Source: Cronobacter dublinensis subsp. dublinensis LMG 23823 (GTDB lineage Bacteria > Pseudomonadota > Gammaproteobacteria > Enterobacterales > Enterobacteriaceae). Taken from it: DNA of 64,000 bases. How positions within the stretch are numbered: position 1 is the stretch's first letter; the number at the start of each line of letters is the position of its first letter. The notes under the pieces are model-generated. The model did not search any database and was not told the origin of the DNA. It saw only the letters and a list, made by a program, of their open reading frames with translations. Shown one piece after another: positions 33,308-41,335 of this stretch. Where the stretch lies: NCBI RefSeq assembly GCF_001277235.1, contig NZ_CP012266.1, positions 620,001 to 684,000 of the forward strand, given 5' to 3'. Position numbers and translations under genes: made by a program.

Positions 33308-33393
33308 TGGTGCGAGGGGGGGGACTTGAACCCCCACGTCCAGAGGACACTAACACCTGAAGCTAGCGCGTCTACCAATTCCGCCACCTTCGC
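33308..33393 (-). tRNA. leuV: tRNA-Leu (CAG), first gene of the operon
   Basis: Anticodon CAG and encoded CCA as in the other two copies. The tip of the variable arm differs (GTCC-TCTG-GAC instead of GTCC-TTCG-GAC). It is the promoter-proximal gene. Confidence 0.93.
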
Positions 33394-33399
33394 ATACCA

Positions 33400-33419
33400 G
33401 CAATACCGGGAAGTATTGC
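33400..33419 (-). promoter_or_regulatory. Hairpin in the 5' leader of the tRNA-Leu operon
   Basis: GCAATAC-N6-GTATTGC is a perfect 7-bp inverted repeat between promoter and first tRNA. It may be an RNase processing signal or keep the leader from pairing with the tRNA. Confidence 0.45.
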
Positions 33420-33433
33420 AACCACGGAGGCGC

Positions 33434-33461
33434 ATTCTAGATGTTTTCTGGACTTCGTCAA
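33434..33461 (-). promoter_or_regulatory. Sigma-70 promoter of the tRNA-Leu operon
   Basis: On the minus strand TTGACG, a 16-bp spacer and TAGAAT are followed by a GC-rich discriminator (GCGCCTCC), the pattern of stringently controlled stable-RNA promoters. Confidence 0.75.
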
Positions 33462-33523
33462 TACTTAATTTCGTGCCGCTTTTCTGAATGATGCAAAAAG
33501 CGGCATTTCTCGCATGAATACCG

Positions 33524-34552
33524 TTAACGCTTCGCGTTGCGACCCATCACGGCGCGGTAAACTTTAAAGCGACCCGTCTGCGCCAGCACTTCGTGGTTGC
33601 CGAAGGTTTCGTCCAGCACGTTCGGGTACGGCAGAAACGCGTTCGCCACGATACGCAGCTCGCCGCCGATGTTCAGGTGGCGCACGGCGCTGCGGATCAG
33701 CGTCTGCGCGGCTTCAAAACTGGTCTCCATGCCGTCGTGGAACGGCGGGTTAGAGATAATCATGTCGAAGCGACCTTTAATTTCCGAGAACACGTTGCTG
33801 GCGATGACCTCGCCTTCAAAGCCGTTCGCGGCAAGCGTCGCGCGGCTCGCTTCCACCGCTGGCGCGCTCACGTCGCACAGGGTCAGGCGCACTTTCGGCG
33901 AATGGCTCGCCAGCACTGCCGCCAGCACGCCCGTCCCGCAACCGACATCCAGCACTTTGCCTTTCGTGTGCGGCGAGAGGGTGGAGAGCAGGAGATCGCT
34001 GCCGACATCCAGCCCGTCGCGGCTGAAGACGCCCGGCAACGTTTTGATGGTCAGCCCGTCAACGTCATACTCGCCCCACCAGCCGTCAGGATTGAAGGTT
34101 GGCTGCTTTTCGAGACGGCCGTGATAAAGCCCGCAGCGGCGCGCGCTGTCGATTTTGTTCAGCGGACAGTATTCTTCGAGCATCGCTTCGGCGCTGCGCA
34201 CGCCGCTGCGGTTCTCGCCCACGACGAAAATATCAGTGCCCACGGGCAGCAGCGACAGCAGGTTCATCAGCTGGAACTGCGCTTCGGGTTTGTTTTTAGG
34301 CCAGTAGTAGATAAGCGTATCGCTGTCCGCCACGATATCGGCATCGGCCACCAGGCCGTAGCGCGCGTTATCGCCCATCGGCTTGCTCAGCACCTGCCAG
34401 TGGTGGAACTGCTGCGTATGCGCGCGGCTTTGCGCGGTATCAAAACGCGCAGGCAGGTCATCCTGCATATCGCCGGCAAACAGAACGCGGCTTTCGGTAA
34501 AATCATCACTGTGGCGCAGCAGAACTTCGCTTGCCGGGGAAAAACCAGACAT
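33524..34552 (-). CDS. rsmC: RsmC, 16S rRNA m2G1207 methyltransferase
   Basis: The 342-residue protein has two methyltransferase-like domains. The C-terminal one is active, with the SAM-binding motif VLDVGCGTGVLAAVLA and catalytic NPPF (residues 268-271). It methylates N2 of G1207 in helix 34 of 16S rRNA. Size and sequence match E. coli RsmC (343). An AAGGAG site precedes the ATG. It is divergent from holD with about 105 bp between. Confidence 0.95.
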   Translation of the reverse strand: MSGFSPASEVLLRHSDDFTESRVLFAGDMQDDLPARFDTAQSRAHTQQFHHWQVLSKPMGDNARYGLVADADIVADSDTLIYYWPKNKPEAQFQLMNLLSLLPVGTDIFVVGENRSGVRSAEAMLEEYCPLNKIDSARRCGLYHGRLEKQPTFNPDGWWGEYDVDGLTIKTLPGVFSRDGLDVGSDLLLSTLSPHTKGKVLDVGCGTGVLAAVLASHSPKVRLTLCDVSAPAVEASRATLAANGFEGEVIASNVFSEIKGRFDMIISNPPFHDGMETSFEAAQTLIRSAVRHLNIGGELRIVANAFLPYPNVLDETFGNHEVLAQTGRFKVYRAVMGRNAKR

Positions 34553-34657
34553 GAAACACTCCTTCGGAAACTTGAGGGGCGATTATAGTGGTTTGTTGGC
34601 GCATGTTCGACGGATTTGCTATATTTGCGCCCCTTCGGCACTGATTCAGGCATCCCT

Positions 34658-35068
34658 ATGACATCCCGACGAGACTGGCGATTACAGCAACTGGGCATTA
34701 CCCAGTGGGTATTGCGTCGCCCCGCCGCGCTGCTGGGTGAAATCGCCATCGTGCTGCCTTCTCATATCCGCCTGGTCATGGTGGCCGCCGAGCCGCCGTC
34801 GCTGAGCCAGCCGTTCATTAAAGATGTGCTGCGCGCGCTGGCGCTCGACGCCGACCAGGTGATGCAACTCACCCCTGACCGCGTGGCGATGCTGCACGAT
34901 GCCCAATGCAACAGCTGGTGCCTCGGCGTCGAGGCGGCGCTTGAACTGCCTGGCGCACGGCTGGTCACGCCAGGGCTGGAAACGCTACAGCGCAGCGGCG
35001 CGGCACGCGCCGATCTCTGGCAACAAATTTGCGAGCATGAAGATGATTTCCTTACTCCAGCCCGCTGA
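34658..35068 (+). CDS. holD: HolD, DNA polymerase III psi subunit
   Basis: The 136-residue protein starts MTSRRDWRLQQLGITQWVLRR, as in E. coli (137 residues), where this N-terminal segment binds chi (HolC). The rest bridges chi to the clamp loader and so to SSB. ATG 34658 is chosen over an in-frame start at 34616. It overlaps rimI by 32 bp, the same arrangement as in E. coli. The middle of the protein is divergent, as usual for this subunit. Confidence 0.92.
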   Translation: MTSRRDWRLQQLGITQWVLRRPAALLGEIAIVLPSHIRLVMVAAEPPSLSQPFIKDVLRALALDADQVMQLTPDRVAMLHDAQCNSWCLGVEAALELPGARLVTPGLETLQRSGAARADLWQQICEHEDDFLTPAR

Positions 35069-35480
35069 TCTGGCGGCGGCTTTCGCGATTGAACAGCGCG
35101 CTCACGCCTTTCCGTGGAGCGAAAAGACCTTCGCCAGCAATCAGGGCGAACGCTATCTGAACCTGCGGCTCGACGTGGACGGCGTAATGGCCGCCTTCGC
35201 GATAACCCAGGTCGTGCTGGATGAAGCCACGCTGTTTAATATCGCGGTTGACCCGGCGTTTCAGCGCCGCGGTCTGGGACGAGCGCTGCTGGAGCATCTT
35301 ATCGTGGCGCTGGAGCAGCGCGATGTGCTGACGCTCTGGCTTGAAGTTCGCGCGTCCAACCACGCGGCGCGCGCGTTATATGAAAGCCTGGGCTTTAACG
35401 AGGCGACCGTGCGCCGCAACTATTATCCGACGCCTGACGGGCGCGAAGACGCCATCATCATGGCTTTGCCGCTGGGTTAA
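35037..35480 (+). CDS. rimI: RimI, ribosomal protein bS18 N-alpha-acetyltransferase
   Basis: The 147-residue GNAT enzyme has the acetyl-CoA-binding motif RRGLGRALLEHL and the preceding VDPAFQ segment, plus conserved AHAFPWSEKTFASNQGERYL near the N-terminus. It acetylates the N-terminus of ribosomal protein S18. The start ATG 35037 aligns with the E. coli start and lies inside holD; ATG 35043 is an alternative. It is part of the holD-rimI-yjjG run. Confidence 0.94.
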   Translation: MKMISLLQPADLAAAFAIEQRAHAFPWSEKTFASNQGERYLNLRLDVDGVMAAFAITQVVLDEATLFNIAVDPAFQRRGLGRALLEHLIVALEQRDVLTLWLEVRASNHAARALYESLGFNEATVRRNYYPTPDGREDAIIMALPLG

Positions 35481-35500
35481 TACTGAATAAAGGTGACGTA

Positions 35501-36178
35501 ATGAAGTGGGACTGGATTCTTTTTGACGCTGACGAAACGCTGTTTACTTTCGACGCCTTTGGCGGCCTGCAGCGCATGTTCCTGGACTACAGCGTGACCT
35601 TTACCGAACAGGACTATCACGACTACCAGGCCGTGAATAAACCGCTGTGGGTCGATTACCAGAACGGCGCCATCAACGCGCTGCAGCTTCAGCACCAGCG
35701 TTTTCAGGGCTGGTCTGACCGTCTGAGCGTACCGGCGGGCGATCTGAACAGCGCGTTTTTAAACGCGATGGCGGAGATCTGCGCGCCGCTGCCGGGGGCC
35801 GCCTCTTTGCTGGACTCGCTGAAAGGCAAAGTGAAGCTTGGCATTATCACCAACGGCTTTACGGCGCTCCAGCAGATCCGTCTTGAGCGCACCGGATTTC
35901 GGGACTATTTTGACTTACTGGTTATCTCGGAACAGGTCGGCGTCGCAAAGCCCGCGCCGGAAATCTTCGACTACGCGCTCGCGAAAATGGGCAATCCTGA
36001 CCGCTCGCGCGTACTGATGGTGGGCGATACCGCGGAGTCCGATATTCTCGGCGGCATTAACGCCGGCTTCGCCACCTGCTGGCTGAACAGCCACGGCCGC
36101 ACGCTGCCGGAAGATATCGCTCCGACCTGGCAGGTCACCTCATTAAGCGAACTGGAGCAATTGCTGTGTAAACAATGA
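35501..36178 (+). CDS. yjjG: YjjG, HAD-family pyrimidine nucleotidase (dUMP phosphatase)
   Basis: The 225-residue HAD hydrolase has motif I FDADETLF, motif II threonine in IITNGF, motif III lysine in VAKPAPEIF, and motif IV GDTAESDI. It dephosphorylates dUMP, dTMP and UMP and non-canonical pyrimidine nucleotides as a house-cleaning enzyme. Length equals that of E. coli YjjG. It starts 20 bp after rimI with an AAAGGTG site. Confidence 0.93.
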   Translation: MKWDWILFDADETLFTFDAFGGLQRMFLDYSVTFTEQDYHDYQAVNKPLWVDYQNGAINALQLQHQRFQGWSDRLSVPAGDLNSAFLNAMAEICAPLPGAASLLDSLKGKVKLGIITNGFTALQQIRLERTGFRDYFDLLVISEQVGVAKPAPEIFDYALAKMGNPDRSRVLMVGDTAESDILGGINAGFATCWLNSHGRTLPEDIAPTWQVTSLSELEQLLCKQ

Positions 36179-36271
36179 TTGTCTGACCCTTTCGGATGGG
36201 TAAAATAGCCGCATTTTTCGCTCACTCGCCGCGTGGCGCCTGGCCGCGCGCTTACACAGAAGATTTTGATT

Positions 36272-37861
36272 ATGACGTTGTCTCCTTATTTGCAAGAGGT
36301 GGCCAAGCGCCGCACCTTCGCGATCATCTCGCACCCGGACGCCGGTAAAACGACGATCACCGAAAAGGTGCTGCTGTTCGGACAGGCGATTCAGGTTGCC
36401 GGTACGGTAAAAGGCCGCGGCTCCAGCCAGCACGCGAAATCGGACTGGATGGAGATGGAAAAGCAGCGTGGTATTTCTATTACCACCTCCGTGATGCAGT
36501 TCCCTTACCATGATTGTCTCGTCAACCTGCTGGACACCCCCGGCCACGAAGACTTCTCGGAAGATACCTACCGCACGCTGACGGCGGTGGACTGCTGCCT
36601 GATGGTTATCGACGCCGCGAAAGGCGTTGAGGATCGTACCCGTAAGCTGATGGAAGTTACCCGTCTGCGCGACACGCCGATCCTGACCTTTATGAACAAA
36701 CTCGACCGTGACATCCGCGACCCGATGGAACTGCTGGATGAAGTGGAAAGCGAGCTGCGGATCGCCTGCGCGCCGATCACCTGGCCGATTGGCTGCGGCA
36801 AACTCTTTAAAGGCGTTTACCACCTTTATAACGACGAAACCTACCTCTACCAGACCGGGCAGGGCCACACGATTCAGGAAGTGCGCATTGTTAAAGGCCT
36901 CGATAACCCGGAGCTCGACAAGGCGGTGGGCGAAGAGCTGGCTGCGCAACTGCGCGACGAGCTGGAGCTGGTGAAAGGTGCCTCGCACGAGTTCGATAAA
37001 GAACTGTTCCTGAGCGGCGAAATCACACCGGTGTTCTTCGGGACCGCACTTGGCAACTTCGGCGTCGATCATATGCTGGACGGCCTCGTGGAGTGGGCGC
37101 CTGCGCCGATGCCGCGTCAGACCGATGGCCGCGTGGTCGAGGCGAGCGAGGAGAAATTCTCCGGCTTCGTGTTTAAGATCCAGGCCAACATGGACCCGAA
37201 ACACCGTGACCGCGTGGCGTTTATGCGTGTGGTGTCCGGTAAATATGAAAAGGGCATGAAGCTGCGCCAGGTGCGCACCGGTAAAGATGTCGTCATCTCC
37301 GACGCGCTGACCTTCATGGCGGGCGACCGTTCGCACGTTGAAGAGGCGTATCCGGGCGACATCATCGGCCTGCATAACCACGGCACCATTCAGATTGGCG
37401 ACACCTTTACCCAGGGTGAATCCATGAAGTTCACCGGTATCCCGAACTTCGCCCCGGAACTGTTCCGCCGTATCCGCCTGAAAGATCCGCTCAAGCAGAA
37501 ACAGCTGCTCAAAGGGCTGGTCCAGCTTTCGGAAGAGGGCGCGGTGCAGGTGTTCCGTCCGCTCTCCAACAACGACCTGATTGTGGGCGCAGTCGGTGTG
37601 CTTCAGTTTGACGTGGTCATGTCGCGTCTTAAAACCGAGTACAGCGTTGAGGCGATTTACGAATCGGTCAACGTCTCGACGGCCCGCTGGGTAGAGTGCG
37701 ACGACGTGAAGAAATTTGAAGAGTTCAAGCGTAAGAACGAGATCCAGCTGGCGCTGGACGGCGGCGATAACCTGACGTACATCGCGCCGACCATGGTTAA
37801 CCTCAACCTGACGCAAGAGCGTTACCCGGATGTGACCTTCCGGAAAACGCGCGAGCACTAA
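36272..37861 (+). CDS. prfC: Peptide chain release factor RF3
   Basis: The 529-residue translational GTPase has P-loop SHPDAGKTTITEK, switch II DTPGHEDF and NKLD guanine-specificity motif, followed by domains II and III. It recycles RF1/RF2 after peptide release. ATG 36272 gives exactly the E. coli length; an in-frame ATG at 36233 would add 13 residues and lacks a site. A strong hairpin terminator follows at 37870. Confidence 0.97.
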   Translation: MTLSPYLQEVAKRRTFAIISHPDAGKTTITEKVLLFGQAIQVAGTVKGRGSSQHAKSDWMEMEKQRGISITTSVMQFPYHDCLVNLLDTPGHEDFSEDTYRTLTAVDCCLMVIDAAKGVEDRTRKLMEVTRLRDTPILTFMNKLDRDIRDPMELLDEVESELRIACAPITWPIGCGKLFKGVYHLYNDETYLYQTGQGHTIQEVRIVKGLDNPELDKAVGEELAAQLRDELELVKGASHEFDKELFLSGEITPVFFGTALGNFGVDHMLDGLVEWAPAPMPRQTDGRVVEASEEKFSGFVFKIQANMDPKHRDRVAFMRVVSGKYEKGMKLRQVRTGKDVVISDALTFMAGDRSHVEEAYPGDIIGLHNHGTIQIGDTFTQGESMKFTGIPNFAPELFRRIRLKDPLKQKQLLKGLVQLSEEGAVQVFRPLSNNDLIVGAVGVLQFDVVMSRLKTEYSVEAIYESVNVSTARWVECDDVKKFEEFKRKNEIQLALDGGDNLTYIAPTMVNLNLTQERYPDVTFRKTREH

Positions 37862-37869
37862 TCCCCTCC

Positions 37870-37892
37870 AGGACGCGGCAAAGCCGCGTCCT
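37870..37892 (+). terminator. Terminator after prfC
   Basis: AGGACGCGGC-AAA-GCCGCGTCCT is a perfect 10-bp stem followed by a T-rich stretch (GTCTTGCTTTC), 8 bp after the prfC stop. Confidence 0.75.
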
Positions 37893-38003
37893 GTCTTGCT
37901 TTCCCGCCTTTTTTCCGCGATGCGGAATGTTCTTAAATTCCTGCTTTCACAGCTGTTTTGGCGATTTTTCCCGCCCCTGCCCAGGCGTTTTTGCGAACCT
38001 GAT

Positions 38004-38013
38004 CTATATTTAA
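38004..38013 (+). promoter_or_regulatory. Candidate sigma-S -10 element of osmY
   Basis: CTATATTTAA is a typical RpoS-preferred extended -10 (C before TATA-type box). It lies about 260 bp before osmY; the E. coli osmY transcript also has a long leader of roughly this size as I recall. The leader contains a 7-bp hairpin (AAGCCGC ... GCGGCTT, 38215-38235) close to the gene. I see no other gene between 37893 and 38272. Confidence 0.55.
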
Positions 38014-38272
38014 CAATATGATGACGCTGTCGTCGGGATGAAATGCCGTTAAGCGCTTCCAACCCGGTGATTCATCATCATAAACGTTATTATTGCCATA
38101 TTAATAACTGAGTTTTCGCAACGTAACGGCTGACTGTCTGACTAACCCTCTGATAATGCCTTACCGGTGCGGCGCGAATAACTCATCAGCAGCGCGAATG
38201 CCTGCTGTTAGGAAAAGCCGCTGACGTGGCGGCTTGCGGCTCAAATTCTGAGCAAACCACAGGAATGAATCG

Positions 38273-38887
38273 ATGAACAAGACTAAGATTTCAAAAACTC
38301 TGCTGGCTGTTGTGTTGGGTTCTGTCATGGCGTCCTCTTCTGCGTTCGCAGAAAACTCCGCCGTTGAAAGCACCAAATCCACTGCGGATAGTGCAGGGCA
38401 AAAAATCGATAGCTCTATGAATAAAGTCGGTAATTTCATGGATGACAGCGCCATCACTGCCAAAGTGAAAGCGGCGCTGGTAGATGACGAAAAGATTAAG
38501 AGCACCGACATCTCTGTGAAAACCGAGAAAAGCGTTGTGACGCTGAGCGGCTTTGTAGAAAGCCAGGCCCAGGCCGAGGAAGCGGTGAAAATCGCCAAAG
38601 GCGTTGAGGGCGTCGCTTCTGTAAGCGACAAGCTGCACGTTCGCGACGGTAAAGACGCGTCGGTGAAAGGTTATGCGGGTGATGCGGCCACCACCAGCGA
38701 AATCAAAGCGAAACTGCTGGCGGATGACATCGTGCCTTCGCGTAATGTGAAAGTCGAAACCACCGACGGTGTGGTGCAGCTTTCCGGTACCGTAGAGTCT
38801 GAAAAACAGTCTCAGCGCGCTGAAAGCATCGCGAAAGCGATTGATGGCGTGAAAAGCGTGAAAAACGATTTAAAAGTGAAGTCGTAA
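38273..38887 (+). CDS. osmY: OsmY, periplasmic chaperone with two BON domains
   Basis: The 204-residue protein has a Sec signal peptide (MNKTKISKTLLAVVLGSVMA, cleavage after AFA at about residue 26) and two BON domains (about 55-125 and 130-204), each with the VTLSGFV/VQLSGTV strand and a GVxSV motif. OsmY is an RpoS-dependent osmotic and stationary-phase protein that assists folding of some autotransporters in the periplasm. It could therefore serve the autotransporter at 11 kb; that link is speculation. A long leader and sigma-S-like -10 lie upstream. Confidence 0.94.
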   Translation: MNKTKISKTLLAVVLGSVMASSSAFAENSAVESTKSTADSAGQKIDSSMNKVGNFMDDSAITAKVKAALVDDEKIKSTDISVKTEKSVVTLSGFVESQAQAEEAVKIAKGVEGVASVSDKLHVRDGKDASVKGYAGDAATTSEIKAKLLADDIVPSRNVKVETTDGVVQLSGTVESEKQSQRAESIAKAIDGVKSVKNDLKVKS

Positions 38888-39014
38888 CAGGCAAACCGCT
38901 CTCCCGGTTACGGCCGGGAGAAAGGGGAAGCAATAATAGCTGGATAACACCGCCAGTGGACGCTGCGTTCATTAAGAAGCGGTATAAAGATTAACTATGG
39001 TAAAGGAGAGTCTT

Positions 39015-39176
39015 ATGTTTCGTTGGGGCATTATCTTTCTGGTTATCGCGTTGATTGCGGCCGCTCTGGGCTTTGGTGGCCTGGCAGGTACCGCAGCAGG
39101 CGCAGCGAAGATCGTTTTCGTCGTCGGTATTATTCTGTTCCTGGTTAGCCTTTTTATGGGTCGTCGACGCCCGTAG
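39015..39176 (+). CDS. ytjA: YtjA, DUF1328 small membrane protein
   Basis: The 53-residue protein starts MFRWGIIFLVIALIAAALGF and has two membrane helices joined by a glycine/alanine-rich turn (GGLAGTAAGAAK), ending FMGRRRP. It is clearly the YtjA/DUF1328 family found after osmY in E. coli. Function is unknown. An AAAGGAG site precedes the ATG. It is about 130 bp after osmY and may share its stress regulation. Confidence 0.92.
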   Translation: MFRWGIIFLVIALIAAALGFGGLAGTAAGAAKIVFVVGIILFLVSLFMGRRRP

Positions 39177-39202
39177 TGTGATAAAAAGATAACCGACAGA
39201 CG

Positions 39203-39231
39203 GCAAAGCCAGTCCCTGTGACTGGCTTTGC
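39203..39231 (+). terminator. Hairpin terminator after ytjA
   Basis: GCAAAGCCAGTC-CCTGT-GACTGGCTTTGC is a perfect 12-bp stem 26 bp after the ytjA stop. The T-run is weak but the stem is strong. Confidence 0.7.
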
Positions 39232-39290
39232 TCGTTTATGGCATCGGTAACGTTCGCGCGGCGCGCGACGGATAAAAACAGGAAAGCAGG

Positions 39291-40430
39291 GTGGGACAAC
39301 GAATTCCCGTAACGCCGGGCAACATAGCGCCGCTGGCAGTGAAACCGTTTCGTCCCGGCAAGCTGGCGATTGTCTGCGAAGGGGGCGGCCAGCGCGGGAT
39401 CTTTACAGCCGGCGTGCTGGACGAATTCATGCGCGCGCAATTTAACCCGTTCGATTTCTTTCTCGGCACGTCCGCCGGGGCGCAAAACCTCTCGGCATAC
39501 GTTTGTAACCAGCCGGGTTACGCGCGGCGTGTCATTACCCGCTTTACCACCTCACGCGATTTCTTTGACCCGGTGCGCTTCGTGCGCGGCGGCAATCTTA
39601 TCGATCTCGACTGGCTGAACGAGGCGACTGCGGCGCGTATGCCGCTTGAGATGGGCAACGCGATGCGGCTTTTCGAGGCGGGCAAGGCGTTTTATATGTG
39701 CGCCTGTCGCCGTGACGACTTCTCGCCGGGCTATTTCGCGCCGCAGGAGAATAACTGGCTTGATATCGTGCGCGCCTCCAGCGCCATTCCTGGTTTTTAT
39801 CGCCCCGGCGTCGATATCGACGGCGTGAACTATTTCGACGGCGGCGTCAGCGACGCCATTCCGGTGCGGGAGGCGGCGCGCCTCGGCGCCACTACACTTG
39901 TGGTCATCCGCACCGTGCCGTCGCAGGCGTTCTACACCCCGCAATGGTTCAAACGCATGGAACGCTGGCTTACCGACAGCAGCCTTCAGCCGCTGCTGAA
40001 CCTGGTGCAGCATCACGAAACCACCTACCGCGAGATTCAGGAATTTATCGAAAAGCCGCCCGGCAAACTGCGCATTTTCGAAATTTCGCCGCCCCGCGCG
40101 CTCACCAGTATGGCGCTCGGCAGCCGCGTGCCCGCGCTGATGGAAGATTACAAGCTGGGCCGCCTGTGCGGGCGCTATTTCCTGGCGACGGTCGGCAGGC
40201 TGCTGGTCAGCAAGCCGCCGCTGCGTCGCTACCGTATGCCGCCCGTGTTGCCTGTCGCCGTACCGGCGGAAGCGACCGTGGCCGCGCCTGCTGAAATCCT
40301 GGTGCCGGTGGCTGCGGAGGCGACCATCGTGGTGCCGCCTGCGACGGTCGCGAACGACGCGTTCGACGCGCCGCTGGTGAAAACCGAGCATGCGAACGAC
40401 GCGACGTTTAACGATGAGGATCTGGCATGA
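39291..40430 (+). CDS. yjjU: YjjU, patatin-like phospholipase family protein
   Basis: The 379-residue protein has the patatin catalytic dyad: Ser61 in GTSAG and Asp183 in DGG, plus oxyanion loop GGGQRG (31-36). It matches E. coli YjjU (357 residues) to about residue 320. The last 60 residues are a Pro/Val/Ala-rich tail longer than in E. coli. The start is GTG 39291 with an AGGAAAG site, giving MGQRIPV as in E. coli. It overlaps yjjV by 4 bp (ATGA), so the two are coupled. The lipid substrate is unknown. Confidence 0.92.
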   Translation: MGQRIPVTPGNIAPLAVKPFRPGKLAIVCEGGGQRGIFTAGVLDEFMRAQFNPFDFFLGTSAGAQNLSAYVCNQPGYARRVITRFTTSRDFFDPVRFVRGGNLIDLDWLNEATAARMPLEMGNAMRLFEAGKAFYMCACRRDDFSPGYFAPQENNWLDIVRASSAIPGFYRPGVDIDGVNYFDGGVSDAIPVREAARLGATTLVVIRTVPSQAFYTPQWFKRMERWLTDSSLQPLLNLVQHHETTYREIQEFIEKPPGKLRIFEISPPRALTSMALGSRVPALMEDYKLGRLCGRYFLATVGRLLVSKPPLRRYRMPPVLPVAVPAEATVAAPAEILVPVAAEATIVVPPATVANDAFDAPLVKTEHANDATFNDEDLA

Positions 40431-41233
40431 CGCGGCGCTTTATCGACACCCACTGCCATTTCGATTTTCCGCCTTTTACCGGCGCGGAGGCGGTAAGCCT
40501 CGCGCAGGCCGCTGAGGCGGGCGTTGAGCACATCATCGTGCCCGCGATTGAAGCGGCGCGTTTTGCTACCGTGCTTGAGCTCGCCGCGCGCTACCCGGCT
40601 CTGTGGGCGGCCATCGGCCTGCACCCGATTGTTATCGGCAACCATGATGACGCAAGCCTGGCGCTGCTTGAGCATCATCTGCAGCGGCAGGCGGATAAAC
40701 TGGTGGCGATAGGCGAAATCGGGCTCGATCTCTACATGGAAAACCCGCTTTTTGAACGCCAGGAGGCTATCCTCGACGCCCAGTTGCGGCTCGCGAAGCG
40801 CTATGAACTGCCGGTCATTCTGCATTCGCGCCGCACCCACGATAAGCTCGCGATGCACTTAAAGCGCCACGCGCTGCCCTGTACCGGCGTGGTGCACGGC
40901 TTCGCGGGCAGTCTGCAACAGGCGCAGCGCTTTATTGAGCTGGGTTATTACATCGGTGTGGGCGGCACCATTACCTACCCGCGTGCGCAGAAGACCCGTG
41001 ACGTGATGGCGCGACTGCCGCTTTCCGCGCTGCTTCTGGAAACCGACGCGCCAGATATGCCGCTTAACGGCTGGCAAGGGCAGCCAAACCGTCCCGAGCG
41101 GGTCAACGGTGTGTTTGACGTTCTGTGCGAGCTGCGCCCCGAGCCGCCTGATGTTATCGCCCATACCCTTCTTGAAAACACCCGCACGCTCTTCCCGCGC
41201 CTAAAATGTGACCGGAAATCCACGGTTGCTTAA
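40427..41233 (+). CDS. yjjV: YjjV, TatD-family metal-dependent hydrolase
   Basis: The 268-residue TIM-barrel hydrolase has the metal-binding motifs DTHCHFD, the glutamate in GEIGLDLY, histidines in ILHSR and VVHGFAGS, and the LLETDAPDM aspartate. TatD-family enzymes act as metal-dependent nucleases or exonucleases; for YjjV the substrate is not firmly known. It overlaps yjjU by 4 bp. The E. coli neighbours yjjW and yjjI do not follow here; a nucleoside transporter does. Confidence 0.92.
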   Translation: MTRRFIDTHCHFDFPPFTGAEAVSLAQAAEAGVEHIIVPAIEAARFATVLELAARYPALWAAIGLHPIVIGNHDDASLALLEHHLQRQADKLVAIGEIGLDLYMENPLFERQEAILDAQLRLAKRYELPVILHSRRTHDKLAMHLKRHALPCTGVVHGFAGSLQQAQRFIELGYYIGVGGTITYPRAQKTRDVMARLPLSALLLETDAPDMPLNGWQGQPNRPERVNGVFDVLCELRPEPPDVIAHTLLENTRTLFPRLKCDRKSTVA

Positions 41234-41335
41234 AAAAGCGTAAAGCGTCTGGATTTACCTTCATTCCCTGTCGTTAAATCGCCCCGCCTGCGCGCGCGGG
41301 ACACTCATAATTCACTCATTACACAGGGATACTGT

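Noticed and set aside
36143..38062. 639-codon open frame antisense to prfC
   Set aside because: prfC on the other strand matches E. coli RF3 over its full length. The antisense translation has no domain and runs across the terminator.
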